DNA of 64,000 nucleotides from an uncultured Pseudohongiella sp. GTDB taxonomy: Bacteria > Pseudomonadota > Gammaproteobacteria > Pseudomonadales > Pseudohongiellaceae. The notes below the pieces were generated by a model, which saw only the letters and a program-made list of their open reading frames with translations, made no database searches and was not told the DNA's origin. Each line of letters starts with the position of its first letter. Position 1 is the stretch's first letter. A program made the translations under genes and the position numbers. The stretch covers positions 1 through 64,000 of the forward strand of contig CACJWK010000003.1 in assembly GCA_902597095.1 (NCBI GenBank), in the 5' to 3' direction. Shown here piece by piece: positions 27,823 through 38,563 of this stretch.

Positions 27823-29241
27823 ATGCCAGACAGGCTCGAGCATTGCAGTTTTATCAACCCCCACCCAGCACATTCGTGCCAGCGAATCCCCATGCCTGAA
27901 TTAGCAGAACTGCCGGGCATCGAAAGCGCACGGATTATTCCCCGCGAGGAGCACTGCATATCTCGCAAGGATATTTCGCCGCATGCTCTGAAAGTGTTAT
28001 CCCGTCTTGCCGCCTCGGGCTTCTATGGATTTCTTGTCGGAGGAGGCGTCCGCGATTTGCTCCTTGGCGAAAGGCCGAAGGATTTTGATGTAGCCACCAA
28101 CGCAACCCCCGAAGAAGTCCGTCAATTATTTCGTAATTCACGAATTATCGGCCGTCGCTTCCGAATTGTGCATGTACGATTTGGCCGGGAAATCATCGAA
28201 GTCACGACTTTCAGAGGAGCGCCAGAGAAGCAACTCACTGTAGATGAGAAATCGGCACGACGAAGTCTGAAGCATGTGGATGCCGCTCAGAATGAAGACG
28301 GTTTAATGGTCAGGGACAACGTCTATGGTCAAATCGACGAAGATGCCAGACGCCGAGACTTTACCATCAACGCACTGTATTACACGACTGACGGTTTCAA
28401 GCTGCTCGATTTCTGCAACGCCCTCTCTGACTTAAAGAAACATCAGATCAGAATGATCGGAGATCCTCAGGAGCGATACCGGGAAGACCCGGTCCGAATG
28501 CTCAGAGCCCTCAGATTTTCGGCAAAGCTGGGTTTTGAAATCTCCGATGAAACCGCAGCTCCTGTCGAATCGCTCTCTGAGCTGCTGGGCGGGATCTCCC
28601 CTGCACGTCTGTTCGATGAGTTGATAAAGCTATTTTCCACCGGCTACAGTCAAAGCGCATATCAATTGTTGCGCCGTAGCGGCCTGAAACACGCACTGCT
28701 CGCGCCAACTTTCGGAGCGCTTAAACACTGCCAGCCCGAGGATGCAAGATTGCTCGAATTGGCTTTCAGCAACACCGATGCAAGAATTGCGCTGGCGAAG
28801 TCAGTGACACCCTATTTCCTCTTTGCGGCGCTTCTATGGCCGCCCCTGCGTTTGAGCATGCGGCAGGCCGACTGCGGATCGCTCGACTCCAGTCCCCAGT
28901 TCCTGCGACTAGCCAGCCAGATCCTCGCCGAACAAAATCAATTCACCTCGATACCCAAGCGGATCAGCTATGCCTGTCGGGAAATCTGGGAATTGCAAGG
29001 CAGACTTACAACGCGAACCCGGCAAACAATTGAGGCTACACTCAATCATCCTCGTTTTCGAGCAGCCTATGACTTTCTGCTGCTTCGCGAAGCAGCGGGG
29101 GAAGCACTCGGAGAGAGTGGAGAGTGGTGGACGGTTTACCAATTCGGAGATGACATACAAAAGCAAGAATTGATTGAAGGCTTACCTAAAACCAGAAGAA
29201 GGCGCCGACGCAAGCGACGCCCCGCAGGAAGCAATCCATGA
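27823..29241 (+). CDS. pcnB: Poly(A) polymerase I
   Basis: PcnB adds 3' poly(A) tails that promote RNA decay. The 472-residue protein has the nucleotidyltransferase motif GFLVGGGVRDLLLGERPKDFDVATN, catalytic acid pair DFD, the DARRRDFTINALYY segment and a Lys/Arg-rich C-terminal tail (RRRRRKRRPAG), as in PcnB rather than CCA-adding enzyme. The start may be ATG 27823 or the internal ATG 27892 (MPELAELPG); the first 23 residues look unlike family members. Follows the CrcZ-like RNA. The next gene overlaps by 4 nt. Confidence 0.95.
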   Translation: MPDRLEHCSFINPHPAHSCQRIPMPELAELPGIESARIIPREEHCISRKDISPHALKVLSRLAASGFYGFLVGGGVRDLLLGERPKDFDVATNATPEEVRQLFRNSRIIGRRFRIVHVRFGREIIEVTTFRGAPEKQLTVDEKSARRSLKHVDAAQNEDGLMVRDNVYGQIDEDARRRDFTINALYYTTDGFKLLDFCNALSDLKKHQIRMIGDPQERYREDPVRMLRALRFSAKLGFEISDETAAPVESLSELLGGISPARLFDELIKLFSTGYSQSAYQLLRRSGLKHALLAPTFGALKHCQPEDARLLELAFSNTDARIALAKSVTPYFLFAALLWPPLRLSMRQADCGSLDSSPQFLRLASQILAEQNQFTSIPKRISYACREIWELQGRLTTRTRQTIEATLNHPRFRAAYDFLLLREAAGEALGESGEWWTVYQFGDDIQKQELIEGLPKTRRRRRRKRRPAGSNP

Positions 29242-29906
29242 GCAGCGGGCTGCAAGACCTGAAACAGACACCCCGATTCATCGCAGTCGAAGGGCCCATC
29301 GGTGTTGGCAAGACCAGTTTAACCAAGCGCCTGGCTGAAACCTTCAACTATGAACTTCTGCTCGAAAATGCTGAAGAAAATCCGTTTCTCGATCGCTTCT
29401 ATCAGGATCCAAGACAGCATGCCTTGGCCACGCAGTTGTTTTTCCTGTTCCAGCGAGCTCAACAAATCGCAGAATCGCGACAAAGTGATTTATTTGAACC
29501 TGTCCGTGTCTCAGACTTCCTTATTGACAAGGACAGGTTATTTGCAGAATTGAATCTGGAAAAAGACGAATACGACTTATACCACAAGGTTTATCAACAT
29601 CTTGTCATTGACGCACCCAAACCAGATCTCGTGATCTATCTTCAGGCACCGACAGAAGTCCTGCTGCGGAGAATTCAGAAACGGGGGATCCCCTCAGAGC
29701 AGATGATAGAGTCCGAGTATCTGAACCAGTTGAACCGGGCCTACACAGAGTTTTTTCACTACTATTCGGATTCCAAATTGCTGATAGTTAATAGCGCAGA
29801 GATTGACCTCGTCAGTAATGACGAAGACTACGAGCAACTGGTAACATACATTTTGTCTTTGCCAAACGGCACACACTATTTCAATCCGAAACCGACTTTG
29901 TTGTAG
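29238..29906 (+). CDS. Deoxynucleoside kinase (dNK family)
   Basis: A 222-residue P-loop kinase: Walker A AVEGPIGVGKTSL (about 16-28), acidic substrate loop ENPFLDRFYQD, DFLIDKDRLFAELNL and a lid with RRIQKRGIPSEQ. It belongs to the deoxyadenosine/deoxyguanosine/thymidine-type dNK group that salvages deoxynucleosides. It is encoded in the slot where Pseudomonas has folK (pterin pyrophosphokinase), which has a different fold, so it is not FolK. ATGA overlap with pcnB indicates coupling. Confidence 0.9.
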   Translation: MSSGLQDLKQTPRFIAVEGPIGVGKTSLTKRLAETFNYELLLENAEENPFLDRFYQDPRQHALATQLFFLFQRAQQIAESRQSDLFEPVRVSDFLIDKDRLFAELNLEKDEYDLYHKVYQHLVIDAPKPDLVIYLQAPTEVLLRRIQKRGIPSEQMIESEYLNQLNRAYTEFFHYYSDSKLLIVNSAEIDLVSNDEDYEQLVTYILSLPNGTHYFNPKPTLL

Positions 29907-30003
29907 AAAAGTTTGCTGCACGGATTGCTGGGACCCGCCACCGTAGACCGCCACCCTTCCCACTTATTGCATCTCGCTTCACTTTCAAGGGCTTTAGGAT
30001 CCT

Positions 30004-30816
30004 ATGAGTACGCAAACTCAAAACAAGCATGTCACCTTGACAACGCTGCAAAAAATCAAAGAAGCCGGCCAAAAATTCGCGTGCCTGACGGCATACGATG
30101 CCTGCTTTGCCGATATTGCCAGTAGCGCGGGCGTTGAGGTTCTGCTCGTTGGCGATTCGCTGGGGATGGTACTCCAGGGCCACGACAGCACTTTACCAGT
30201 CACCATGGCAGATATTGTGTATCACGTGGCATGCGTGAAACGAGGCAATAAAGGCGCGCTAATCATGGCTGATCTACCCTTTATGAGTTATTCCTCCGAG
30301 AGTCAGACTCTTGAAAATGCGGCGTCTCTGATGAGGGCCGGCGCCCAGATTGTGAAGCTTGAGGGAGGCGCCTGGATTGCGAATACGACAAGGCTTCTGG
30401 CCGAACGCGGCATTCCCGTTTGCGCACACATGGGGCTGACCCCCCAGTCTGTCAATCGGATCGGCGGTTTTCATGTTCAGGGCAGAGATACGGAACAGGC
30501 CCAGGTCATCCTCGAAGAGGCTTTATTACTGCAGGAATCAGGTGCCAATATTCTGTTGCTGGAGTGCGTCCCCCGAGCGCTGGCAAAGACCATCACTGAC
30601 TCTCTGGAGATTCCGGTGATCGGAATCGGAGCAGGTCCAGATACCACAGCGCAGATCATGGTGCTTCATGACGTACTCGGCGTCTCTCCCATCACACCAA
30701 GATTCGTGAAGAATTTTCTCGCGGGCAATATCAATGGAATACCCGGCGCTATAGAGAGCTATGTCAGTGCGGTAAAGGAAAAGGCCTTTCCGGCCGCAGA
30801 ACATTGTTTCGATTAA
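30004..30816 (+). CDS. panB: Ketopantoate hydroxymethyltransferase
   Basis: PanB makes ketopantoate from 2-ketoisovalerate and methylene-THF, the first pantothenate step. The 270-residue (beta/alpha)8 enzyme has the metal and substrate motifs [38 protein letters not shown] and [24 protein letters not shown] precedes ATG 30004. panC follows after 16 nt; panD is absent here. Confidence 0.97.
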   Translation: MSTQTQNKHVTLTTLQKIKEAGQKFACLTAYDACFADIASSAGVEVLLVGDSLGMVLQGHDSTLPVTMADIVYHVACVKRGNKGALIMADLPFMSYSSESQTLENAASLMRAGAQIVKLEGGAWIANTTRLLAERGIPVCAHMGLTPQSVNRIGGFHVQGRDTEQAQVILEEALLLQESGANILLLECVPRALAKTITDSLEIPVIGIGAGPDTTAQIMVLHDVLGVSPITPRFVKNFLAGNINGIPGAIESYVSAVKEKAFPAAEHCFD

Positions 30817-30832
30817 TCCTGCGCCACACACT

Positions 30833-31681
30833 ATGTTAACCGTCAAGACAAAATCGGATTTACGTCAGGCGCTGCATGAGGCACGACTTGCCGGCCACAC
30901 AATTGGGTTAGCCCCTACCATGGGCAATCTTCACGACGGTCACCTGCAGCTTATCAGGGCTGCGGCGGCTGACTGTCACTACACCGTAGCAAGCATTTTC
31001 GTCAATCCGCTTCAGTTCGAAGAAAACGAAGATCTTAACAACTATCCCCGAAGTCTGGAGTCTGACACGGGTTTGCTGGCCGAAGCAGGCTGTGATTTGC
31101 TGTTCGTGCCCGATAACGCGGAGATGTATGGCACCGCGGCCTCGATGAAAACTCACATCGCGGTCTCAGGTCTCACACGGAACCACTGCGGCAAAACAAG
31201 GCCGGGGCATTTCGAGGGTGTCGCAACCGCAGTAACGAAGTTATTTAATCTGATTTCGCCTGACCAGGCCTATTTTGGTCTCAAAGACTATCAACAATAC
31301 CGGGTGATCGAACAGTTGATCGCTGACCTTGACTTTGCCATTAAACTCAATGGCCTGCCAACCGCTCGCGAAGATTCTGGCCTGGCGCTTAGCTCCAGGA
31401 ATAGCAGACTTACACCAGAGCAGCGCCGGTTAGCTCCGGCGCTGTATCAACAGTTACAACAAACCGCAGAATTAATCCGGCGAGGCAATCAAGATCTCCG
31501 CCGGCTTGAGAGAGAGGCCAGCCAATCCCTCGTTGCCTGCGGGCTCAAAACGGATTATTTCAACATTTGCCATGCCATGAGTCTTGAGATGGCCTGTCAG
31601 CATGACAAAGATCTCGTGATCCTCGCTGCTGTATTCGCAGGTGATGTCCGCCTTATCGACAACGTGTCCCTGACGATTTAG
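30833..31681 (+). CDS. panC: Pantothenate synthetase
   Basis: PanC condenses pantoate and beta-alanine using ATP. The 282-residue enzyme has the HIGH-type motif APTMGNLHDGHLQLI, FVNPLQF, the GKTRPGHFEGVATAV block and the KMSKS-like ALSSRNSRLTPEQR. Start ATG 30833. Operon with panB. The usual panD and pgi are not downstream; a 207-nt gap leads to acs. Confidence 0.97.
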   Translation: MLTVKTKSDLRQALHEARLAGHTIGLAPTMGNLHDGHLQLIRAAAADCHYTVASIFVNPLQFEENEDLNNYPRSLESDTGLLAEAGCDLLFVPDNAEMYGTAASMKTHIAVSGLTRNHCGKTRPGHFEGVATAVTKLFNLISPDQAYFGLKDYQQYRVIEQLIADLDFAIKLNGLPTAREDSGLALSSRNSRLTPEQRRLAPALYQQLQQTAELIRRGNQDLRRLEREASQSLVACGLKTDYFNICHAMSLEMACQHDKDLVILAAVFAGDVRLIDNVSLTI

Positions 31682-31888
31682 TCAAGTTCATCCGGAGAGC
31701 ACAGAACTCAAATCAACCGGTCGGCTGTTTGTTGAGGCACTACGACCTTTAGGGCATACTGAAAAATCGCTCTTAGAACCGTCAGATTGTCGTGCAGGGC
31801 CTGCCCACGTGCCCCGAGTTCTGTAAGCACGAGTCTTTGTCGGGTGGGTTGCGACTTGGTTTAAACACGGACCTTCCGAGAGAACAGC

Positions 31889-33826
31889 ATGTCAGAAGAA
31901 AAAACCTATCCGGTATCAGAAGCCGCCGCGTCTCAGAGCCATCTCTCTGTCTCTCAGTATAATGAGATGTATCAGAAATCCATCGATGATGCCGAAACTT
32001 TCTGGGCAGAGCAGGCCAACGAGTTTCTCACTGTGTTTGAAACCTGGGATCAGGTCAGCTGCAGCGATTTCACTACCGCCACTGCAACCTGGTTCCGCGG
32101 CGCGAAACTTAATGCCAGCTATAACTGTATTGACAGACACCTGGAAAAGCGTGGCGACCAAACCGCAATAATCTGGGAAGGCGATGAGCCAGATCAGGAT
32201 CTCAAAATAAGTTACCGGGATTTGCATGAGGCTGTATGCCGCCTGTCAAACGCTCTTAAGGCTCGGGGCGTGGGGAAAGGCGACAGGGTTTGTATTTACA
32301 TGCCCATGATTCCGGAAGCGGCCTATGCGATGCTCGCCTGCGCCAGAATCGGAGCCATCCATTCTGTGGTATTCGGAGGTTTCTCGCCCGAATCTATCAA
32401 AGATCGTATTCTGGATTCGGATTGCCGGACTGTCATCACCGCTGATGAAGGTATGCGCGGAGGCAGAATTATTCCGCTCAAAGCAAACGTTGATACCGCC
32501 CTGGATGAATGCCTCAACGTCCGCTCGGTGTTTGTGGTCAGGCGAACCGGCGCGGAAATCTCCTGGACTGAAGGTCGTGACGTGGATTACCGGCAAGCCG
32601 TTTCTCTTGCGAGTGCCGAATGCGCACCAGAAATCATGGATGCTGAAGATCCTCTGTTTATTCTCTACACTTCAGGATCCACAGGTAAGCCAAAAGGCGT
32701 GATGCACACCACGGCAGGCTACCTGCTCGGCGCCGCGATGACACATAAGTATGTTTTCGATTATCACGAAAACGACATTTACTGGTGTACTGCGGACGTC
32801 GGCTGGGTCACGGGCCACTCCTACATTGTTTACGGACCGCTGGCAAATGGCGCCACTACTCTGATGTTTGAAGGAGTGCCGACCTATCCGGACAATTCAC
32901 GGTTCTGGCAAGTTGTGGACAAGCATCAGGTCAATATTTTCTACACCGCACCGACAGCCATCAGAGCATTAATGGCTGCTGGCAACCAGCCGGTCAGCAG
33001 CACTTCCCGCACTTCATTGCGCATCCTGGGATCCGTTGGAGAGCCAATAAACCCAGAAGCCTGGGAATGGTATTACTCAGTCGTTGGGGGCTCGCGTTGC
33101 CCGATTGTAGACACCTGGTGGCAAACTGAAACCGGCGCGATCATGATTACTCCCTTACCGGGGGTAACAGACCTCAAGCCCGGCTCCGCAACAAAACCGT
33201 TTTTTGGGGTTAAGCTCGCCCTGCTGGATGCCGACGGAAACGAGCTTGATGGCCCGGCTGAGGGCAATCTGGTGATTTCGCAAAGCTGGCCGAGCCAGAT
33301 TCGCTCCGTATTTGGCGACCATGAACGCTGCATCAATACCTATTTCTCGGCCTATCCGGGCTTTTATCTGACGGGAGACAGCGCCAGACGAGATGGAGAC
33401 GGATACTATTGGGTAACAGGCCGGGTGGACGATGTCATTAACGTATCCGGCCACCGACTGGGAACGGCGGAAATAGAAAGTGCGCTGGTGCTCCATGATG
33501 CTGTTGCGGAGGCTGCCGTTGTCGGCTATCCCCATGACATTAAGGGTCAGGGTATCTATGCCTATGTCACACTCATGACAGGTACCGAACCGAGCGGCAC
33601 GCTAAGTCAGGAGTTGACCCAATTCGTCGCCGGTGAAATCGGATCTTTCGCCAAACCAGAAATCATTCAGTTCGCGCCGGGACTCCCGAAGACCCGCTCC
33701 GGAAAGATCATGCGACGCATCCTTAGAAAGATCGCTGCGAACGAACTTGACAATCTGGGAGACACCTCGACACTGGCTGATCCGGCGGTAGTCCAGCAGC
33801 TGTTAGACAATCGAGCAAATAAATAG
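31889..33826 (+). CDS. acs: Acetyl-CoA synthetase
   Basis: Acs converts acetate, ATP and CoA to acetyl-CoA. The 645-residue ANL enzyme has the P-loop [15 protein letters not shown], the adenylate motifs [10 protein letters not shown] and [17 protein letters not shown], and the C-terminal catalytic/acetylated lysine motif [14 protein letters not shown]. Full length. A solitary gene after panC with its own 207-nt upstream region, in which I see no clear -24/-12 element or CA motif. It fits acetate use together with the ActP-type symporter at 6.8 kb. Confidence 0.97.
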   Translation: MSEEKTYPVSEAAASQSHLSVSQYNEMYQKSIDDAETFWAEQANEFLTVFETWDQVSCSDFTTATATWFRGAKLNASYNCIDRHLEKRGDQTAIIWEGDEPDQDLKISYRDLHEAVCRLSNALKARGVGKGDRVCIYMPMIPEAAYAMLACARIGAIHSVVFGGFSPESIKDRILDSDCRTVITADEGMRGGRIIPLKANVDTALDECLNVRSVFVVRRTGAEISWTEGRDVDYRQAVSLASAECAPEIMDAEDPLFILYTSGSTGKPKGVMHTTAGYLLGAAMTHKYVFDYHENDIYWCTADVGWVTGHSYIVYGPLANGATTLMFEGVPTYPDNSRFWQVVDKHQVNIFYTAPTAIRALMAAGNQPVSSTSRTSLRILGSVGEPINPEAWEWYYSVVGGSRCPIVDTWWQTETGAIMITPLPGVTDLKPGSATKPFFGVKLALLDADGNELDGPAEGNLVISQSWPSQIRSVFGDHERCINTYFSAYPGFYLTGDSARRDGDGYYWVTGRVDDVINVSGHRLGTAEIESALVLHDAVAEAAVVGYPHDIKGQGIYAYVTLMTGTEPSGTLSQELTQFVAGEIGSFAKPEIIQFAPGLPKTRSGKIMRRILRKIAANELDNLGDTSTLADPAVVQQLLDNRANK

Positions 33827-34003
33827 AGCCCTGACTACTCCGTTTGGGCCGTTGTCACAACTGGCGGTTCAAGCATTCAATTGAAGACGGCGCATGGTAA
33901 GTCTGCCTGTATGGGCAAGACTCATGACCGAGCAATGTTGTTGAGCTGCCATCTGGCTCATGCCAAAATTCCACCTTTGTTATACGCCTGAGATCATTAC
34001 GCT

Positions 34004-35320
34004 TTGTCAGAGCGCACGCCATCTGCCGCGATGCTGTCGGCCAAAAGAACTTTACGTAGCCTCGCAGGCGTGTTTCCCCTGACCTCACAAGGCCTGCTAA
34101 CCCTCATGGTATCCGCTTGGGCACTACGCACTTTTGGTTACGGCTCGATGGATCTTGTGGTCTTTGCACTGACCATATCAGCCCTCGCCATTCTTATCAG
34201 CTGTTTGTTTTGCACCATTGGCTTCGGATTGTTTATGCAGCGACGGATCCGCCTGGAAATAGCCAGACCCGGCGCATCTGACAAGGTGGAGATCGAAGTA
34301 GGCTACCCCAATGAAACCGGTTTCAGCATACCGGCAACAACATTTCCCCCTCTGGTGGCACTAAGCTGGAAAATCATCTTTCCTGATGCCATCGAAACCC
34401 GTAACCGCTTAGGAGAGCACAAGCGGCTTTATGAAGAAGTCCTTCCGAAAAAACGCTGCCTGACTGACGTGTTGATCAGGGAATTCTCGGTGCGGGATGT
34501 CCTGGGACTGTGTCAATTTTCCTGGCAAACAGGCCAAAAAGTACGATGTCAGGCTCTGCCGCAACTAGATGCCATCAAACAGCTACCTCTGTTGCGCTCT
34601 CTAACCGCAGAAGATGGCATAGCAAACCCAAGCGGCCGACCAGAGGGTGACCGGATGGAAATTAGGCCTTATGCGCCGGGTGATTCAGTAAAGAACATCA
34701 TGTGGAAGGTTTATGCAAGAAGCCGACAGCTTAACGTAAGACTGCCCGAGCACAGCGTCTTTCAGAGCAAGAGAACACTTGCCTTTCTCCTTACCAGTGA
34801 AAACGACGAAGCGGCAGCTGCTGTTGCAAGAGTTGCGCTACAAAGCGGCGCTTTGGGTGAAGACTGGGCTTTTGGTGCAGATGGCTACGAAAACCCAATT
34901 TCAGACTATGCCGAAGCACTGTCAGCCATTGCCGGATCGAGAGGGCTGGCGCGGCCTCATGCCTATGGATTGGATCGCTTTCTCGACCAGGCGGGCAGTA
35001 ACCAACCTGCCCACTGCATTGTATTTGCAGCAGCGGCGCCTCATGTCAATCTGCAGAATCTCCGTAAAACGTTTGCAACCCATCCCGGGCAGTGCTCCCT
35101 GATCCTGGCCACTGACAGCCTGCAGGAAAGGCAGGTGCCTCCGTGGTGGCAGACGCTTATGCTACGCAGGAAATTTTTATCCAAAACCGCCTCTCAGAAA
35201 CCAGGCTACCGAGCGGAACTCCTCGATTTATTGACCGAAATTGGTCAGCAAGTAGAATCGACTGTGGTTATTGATCGTAAAACAGGGTTGGGCTTCGACA
35301 GGTTTCTTCGCAAGGTCTGA
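34004..35320 (+). CDS. DUF58-domain membrane protein
   Basis: A 438-residue protein with two N-terminal membrane helices (about 25-75) and a C-terminal DUF58 region containing the hallmark GDRMEIRPYAPGDSVKNIMWKVYA. DUF58 proteins accompany MoxR ATPases and transglutaminases. Translation begins at TTG 34004 or, more usually, ATG 34031 (MLSAKRTLR). Its stop overlaps the next start by 1 nt (TGATG). Confidence 0.85.
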   Translation: MSERTPSAAMLSAKRTLRSLAGVFPLTSQGLLTLMVSAWALRTFGYGSMDLVVFALTISALAILISCLFCTIGFGLFMQRRIRLEIARPGASDKVEIEVGYPNETGFSIPATTFPPLVALSWKIIFPDAIETRNRLGEHKRLYEEVLPKKRCLTDVLIREFSVRDVLGLCQFSWQTGQKVRCQALPQLDAIKQLPLLRSLTAEDGIANPSGRPEGDRMEIRPYAPGDSVKNIMWKVYARSRQLNVRLPEHSVFQSKRTLAFLLTSENDEAAAAVARVALQSGALGEDWAFGADGYENPISDYAEALSAIAGSRGLARPHAYGLDRFLDQAGSNQPAHCIVFAAAAPHVNLQNLRKTFATHPGQCSLILATDSLQERQVPPWWQTLMLRRKFLSKTASQKPGYRAELLDLLTEIGQQVESTVVIDRKTGLGFDRFLRKV

Positions 35321-37464
35321 TGTCAATGCATATTTCAGCATCAAGCTATACAGCTCAGCGCATACCGGGCCTGCTGCGCGCTGTCATCATTGCCAGTGCG
35401 TTCTGGGCGCTTAGTCTTAGCCTGACAATTAGAAGTGGCTCTGTCAGCGCTGTTGTCGGCTGTCTCATCGCCTGTTTGTTAACTGATCGGTGGATCAACG
35501 CCAGGCCTCTGGATCAGATTCGGCTCTCGTCGGTTGTGATGACGGCTCTGTGTTTTATCGCATTGACTTATTGGCTGGCGGGTCTGATTGTAAAGTCTGA
35601 ATTGATGTCTTCTCTGCTGACGCCGATCGGCGCATTTAATACCGCTGAAGCGCTACTGTGGTTCGGGTTTAGCTGCATGATGTCGATCCTGCTTCGTAGC
35701 CTAGCTCTCAGGACCCGGATTGGTGGTGTTCTGGAGATTATTTTTGTCGCCGCGGCATTTATCATCACGCTGTCCGCCCACCGCAACGGGATGATTCATC
35801 GGCCCTTTTTCATCGGCGATTATGCCCTAATACGGGGCATCGATCCGGCGACTATTCTCATGGGAATCGGCTGCTTTGCAGTGATTGCGATGTCGGCTCT
35901 GCTGATGGCCGAGAACGACCAGAGGAGACTGCCTTATCATTTCGTGGTCATCGCCCTGCTTTGCTCTTCTCCGGCTGGCTATGTCCAATTGTTCGGGCTG
36001 CCGACCCCGGGCGTCACTGACGATATGGGCCTGACCGGTCAGGAGCTGTCAGGCAACAGCAGGCAGCGCGAAAATCCTTTCAGGGACGGCGAAAATACTG
36101 CAGAAGATAAGCAAGCTCCGGTCGCAGTTGTTGTTTTTCGGGATGATTATGAACCACTGAATGGCTCTTATTACTTCAGAGAATCAGCCTACTCGCAATT
36201 TAACGGAGTCATGCTTGATTACAGCACCAGGGATGATATGGATCTGGACTTGATTTCCACATTCACGAATAGCGAGGTGTCGGCAACATTACTGTCTGAA
36301 GTAGAAGAACATCACAAGGAAGTGAAAACTACCGTCGGCATGTTGATTCCGCATCGTAATCCTTTTGGCCTTGAAAGCCCTGTGACTTACTCCAGTACAA
36401 GCAATCCGAATGCTTCACGTTTCAAAAGGACCTATGACACAGTTTCTTGGGCACCAACTTACAATTTTGAGTTCCTGCTTGGGCGGGAAACCGGAAGTGA
36501 AAACTGGTCAGATGCGGTTCGGTCAGAATATCTGCAGTTACCCGATGATTCACGTTATCAAGAGCTGGCAGAATCAATTGTTGCCGAGCTTAAGCCGGAA
36601 TATGCCAATGACCCGTTTGCCAAAGCCTGGGCAATTAAGGCTTATCTGGACCAAAATGGCATCTATAGCCTCAAGAACGATCACGCCTATGAGAAAGATC
36701 CCGCTGCATCATTTCTGTTCGGTGATCTGACTGGCTACTGCATGCACTTTTCGTTCGCAGCGACTTACCTGTATCGAAGTCTTGGGATTCCCGCCAGAGT
36801 CGGCATTGGATACTCGGTCCCTGCTTCAAATCGTGCTGGAGGATCTGCCCTGCTTATCCAGGCTGTGCATGGACATGCCTGGCCAGAAATCTATTTCAAG
36901 GATATCGGCTGGGTGATTGTTGATCCTGCCCCACAGCAAACGCTTGTCGATATGTCGACCGACCCACAGAATGAATTGCAGCAGCTGTTGGGAGACATGC
37001 TCAGGGACGACATCTCGTACGCAGAGTTTATAGAGTCTCAACAAGGAGAGCTGATTGATATCAGGACGCTCGTGAATGCGATCGCTGCTATCGCAGCGGC
37101 GCTCCTGTGCCTGGGATACGTAGTCCGCGCGTATCGTTCTTTAGTGCCAGGGTTTTGCAGCGCCGAACAACAGGACCAGCTAGCCTATCGGGCAATATTG
37201 GATCAACTGGCAGCAGTCGGTATGACCCGCCGCTATGGCGAAAGTCGAGAGCACTTTGCCGCCCGGGCGGCAAATATCTTCCCTACAATTCAATCTGCTA
37301 CTGCGTCCCATCTGTCATGCTCTTTGGGCGCAGCTCGGCAGATCAGCAGTGTTGACTGGAACCGATTCCGGCGCGCTCTGGCACAGGAAGTTAGCGAAAA
37401 CGTGCCTACCTGGCGGCGGGTCCTGGCCTTCATCAACCCGTATTCCTGGGCCTTCACCCGCTGA
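35320..37464 (+). CDS. Membrane-bound transglutaminase-like protease protein
   Basis: A 714-residue protein with six or so N-terminal helices (about 15-230), a periplasmic region with a transglutaminase-like core (about 415-545; cysteine in DLTGYCMHFSFAATYLYRSLGIPARVGIGYS, histidine in AVHGHAWPEIYF, Asp in WVIVDPAP), one more helix (about 590-610) and a C-terminal cytoplasmic tail. The Cys-His-Asp triad is intact. Operon with DUF58 upstream and MoxR downstream. Confidence 0.9.
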   Translation: MSMHISASSYTAQRIPGLLRAVIIASAFWALSLSLTIRSGSVSAVVGCLIACLLTDRWINARPLDQIRLSSVVMTALCFIALTYWLAGLIVKSELMSSLLTPIGAFNTAEALLWFGFSCMMSILLRSLALRTRIGGVLEIIFVAAAFIITLSAHRNGMIHRPFFIGDYALIRGIDPATILMGIGCFAVIAMSALLMAENDQRRLPYHFVVIALLCSSPAGYVQLFGLPTPGVTDDMGLTGQELSGNSRQRENPFRDGENTAEDKQAPVAVVVFRDDYEPLNGSYYFRESAYSQFNGVMLDYSTRDDMDLDLISTFTNSEVSATLLSEVEEHHKEVKTTVGMLIPHRNPFGLESPVTYSSTSNPNASRFKRTYDTVSWAPTYNFEFLLGRETGSENWSDAVRSEYLQLPDDSRYQELAESIVAELKPEYANDPFAKAWAIKAYLDQNGIYSLKNDHAYEKDPAASFLFGDLTGYCMHFSFAATYLYRSLGIPARVGIGYSVPASNRAGGSALLIQAVHGHAWPEIYFKDIGWVIVDPAPQQTLVDMSTDPQNELQQLLGDMLRDDISYAEFIESQQGELIDIRTLVNAIAAIAAALLCLGYVVRAYRSLVPGFCSAEQQDQLAYRAILDQLAAVGMTRRYGESREHFAARAANIFPTIQSATASHLSCSLGAARQISSVDWNRFRRALAQEVSENVPTWRRVLAFINPYSWAFTR

Positions 37465-37507
37465 GCACCGCCTCTCTGACGATCTTCAACTATTTTGGAA
37501 TTAACTT

Positions 37508-38563
37508 ATGTCCCAAGAATTGCCTGCAGACTCTAAGACTGATTCACACGCAGAAGACAGAGCCAGCCAGCCAGCAGGCGATCAGAATCTACAGCAGGCT
37601 ATCTCGGTGCTCCACACGCTGGCAGGCTCAGTCAAAAAGCAGGTACTCGGCAGGGATGATGTGATTGATTTGGCGGTCATCGCTCTGGTTGCCGGTGGCC
37701 ATGTTCTGCTGGAAGATTTTCCGGGATCTGGGAAAACCACCTTGGCCAAAGCCTTGGGCGAAGCCATCAAATCGGAGGAGCGCGCGGAAGAGCAAGCTTT
37801 TGCCGCATTCAGAAGGATACAATTTACTCCTGACCTGCTGCCCTCAGACGTCACCGGTGCGCCCGTTTTTGACTCGAATTCCAATGCTTTTCACTTTCGT
37901 CCTGGCCCGCTCTTCGCCCATATCGTATTGGCAGACGAGATAAACCGGACTTCGCCAAAAGTCCAGTCGGCGATGTTGGAAGCCATGGGTGAAAAGCAGA
38001 TTACCGTTGACAACACGACTTACCAGCTGGATGAGTTGTTCTTTGTCGTGGCCACACAAAATCCCCTTGATATGGTTGGCACCTATCCGCTGCCAACACC
38101 ACAACTTGATCGCTTCCTGTTTAAACTCACCATGGAGCACATCGACCGTGACTCCGAAATGAATGTGCTTGAAACCTATATTGATCGCAGAGATCAGAAA
38201 CTGACCAGCGAATTTGTTACCCGGCAGCAAGTGCTTTGTGCCCGACAGGCCATTGAAGATAAGGTCCACATTCACTCTGCGATCAAGGCTTGCCTGGTGG
38301 ACATCTCAAGAAATCTGAGAGGTGATGACAGAGTTCTGCAAGGTAACTCTACGCGCAGTCTGGTGCTCATGTTACCGGCGCTACAGGTTGCTGCTGCTCT
38401 GCAAAGCAGAAATTTTGTCAGCGCAGACGACATTGAATTGCTCCTGCCGAAGGTGTTAGGGCACCGAGTCGAACTGGCTCCGGGAGTAACAGACAAAGGC
38501 AAAGTCTTCTGTGATTGTATGCAGGCCCCGATGGAACAACTTGCACGCAGCACCTTACTCTGA
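37508..38563 (+). CDS. MoxR-family AAA+ ATPase
   Basis: A 351-residue AAA+ ATPase: Walker A EDFPGSGKTTLAKAL, Walker B VLADEINRTSPKVQSA, and sensor motif ATQNPLDMVGTYPLPTPQLDRF. MoxR proteins work as chaperone-like ATPases with VWA/DUF58 partners, both for cofactor insertion and for envelope stress. The N-terminus carries about 35 extra polar residues (QELPADSKTDSHAEDRASQP). TGATG overlap with the TPR gene after it. Confidence 0.93.
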   Translation: MSQELPADSKTDSHAEDRASQPAGDQNLQQAISVLHTLAGSVKKQVLGRDDVIDLAVIALVAGGHVLLEDFPGSGKTTLAKALGEAIKSEERAEEQAFAAFRRIQFTPDLLPSDVTGAPVFDSNSNAFHFRPGPLFAHIVLADEINRTSPKVQSAMLEAMGEKQITVDNTTYQLDELFFVVATQNPLDMVGTYPLPTPQLDRFLFKLTMEHIDRDSEMNVLETYIDRRDQKLTSEFVTRQQVLCARQAIEDKVHIHSAIKACLVDISRNLRGDDRVLQGNSTRSLVLMLPALQVAAALQSRNFVSADDIELLLPKVLGHRVELAPGVTDKGKVFCDCMQAPMEQLARSTLL

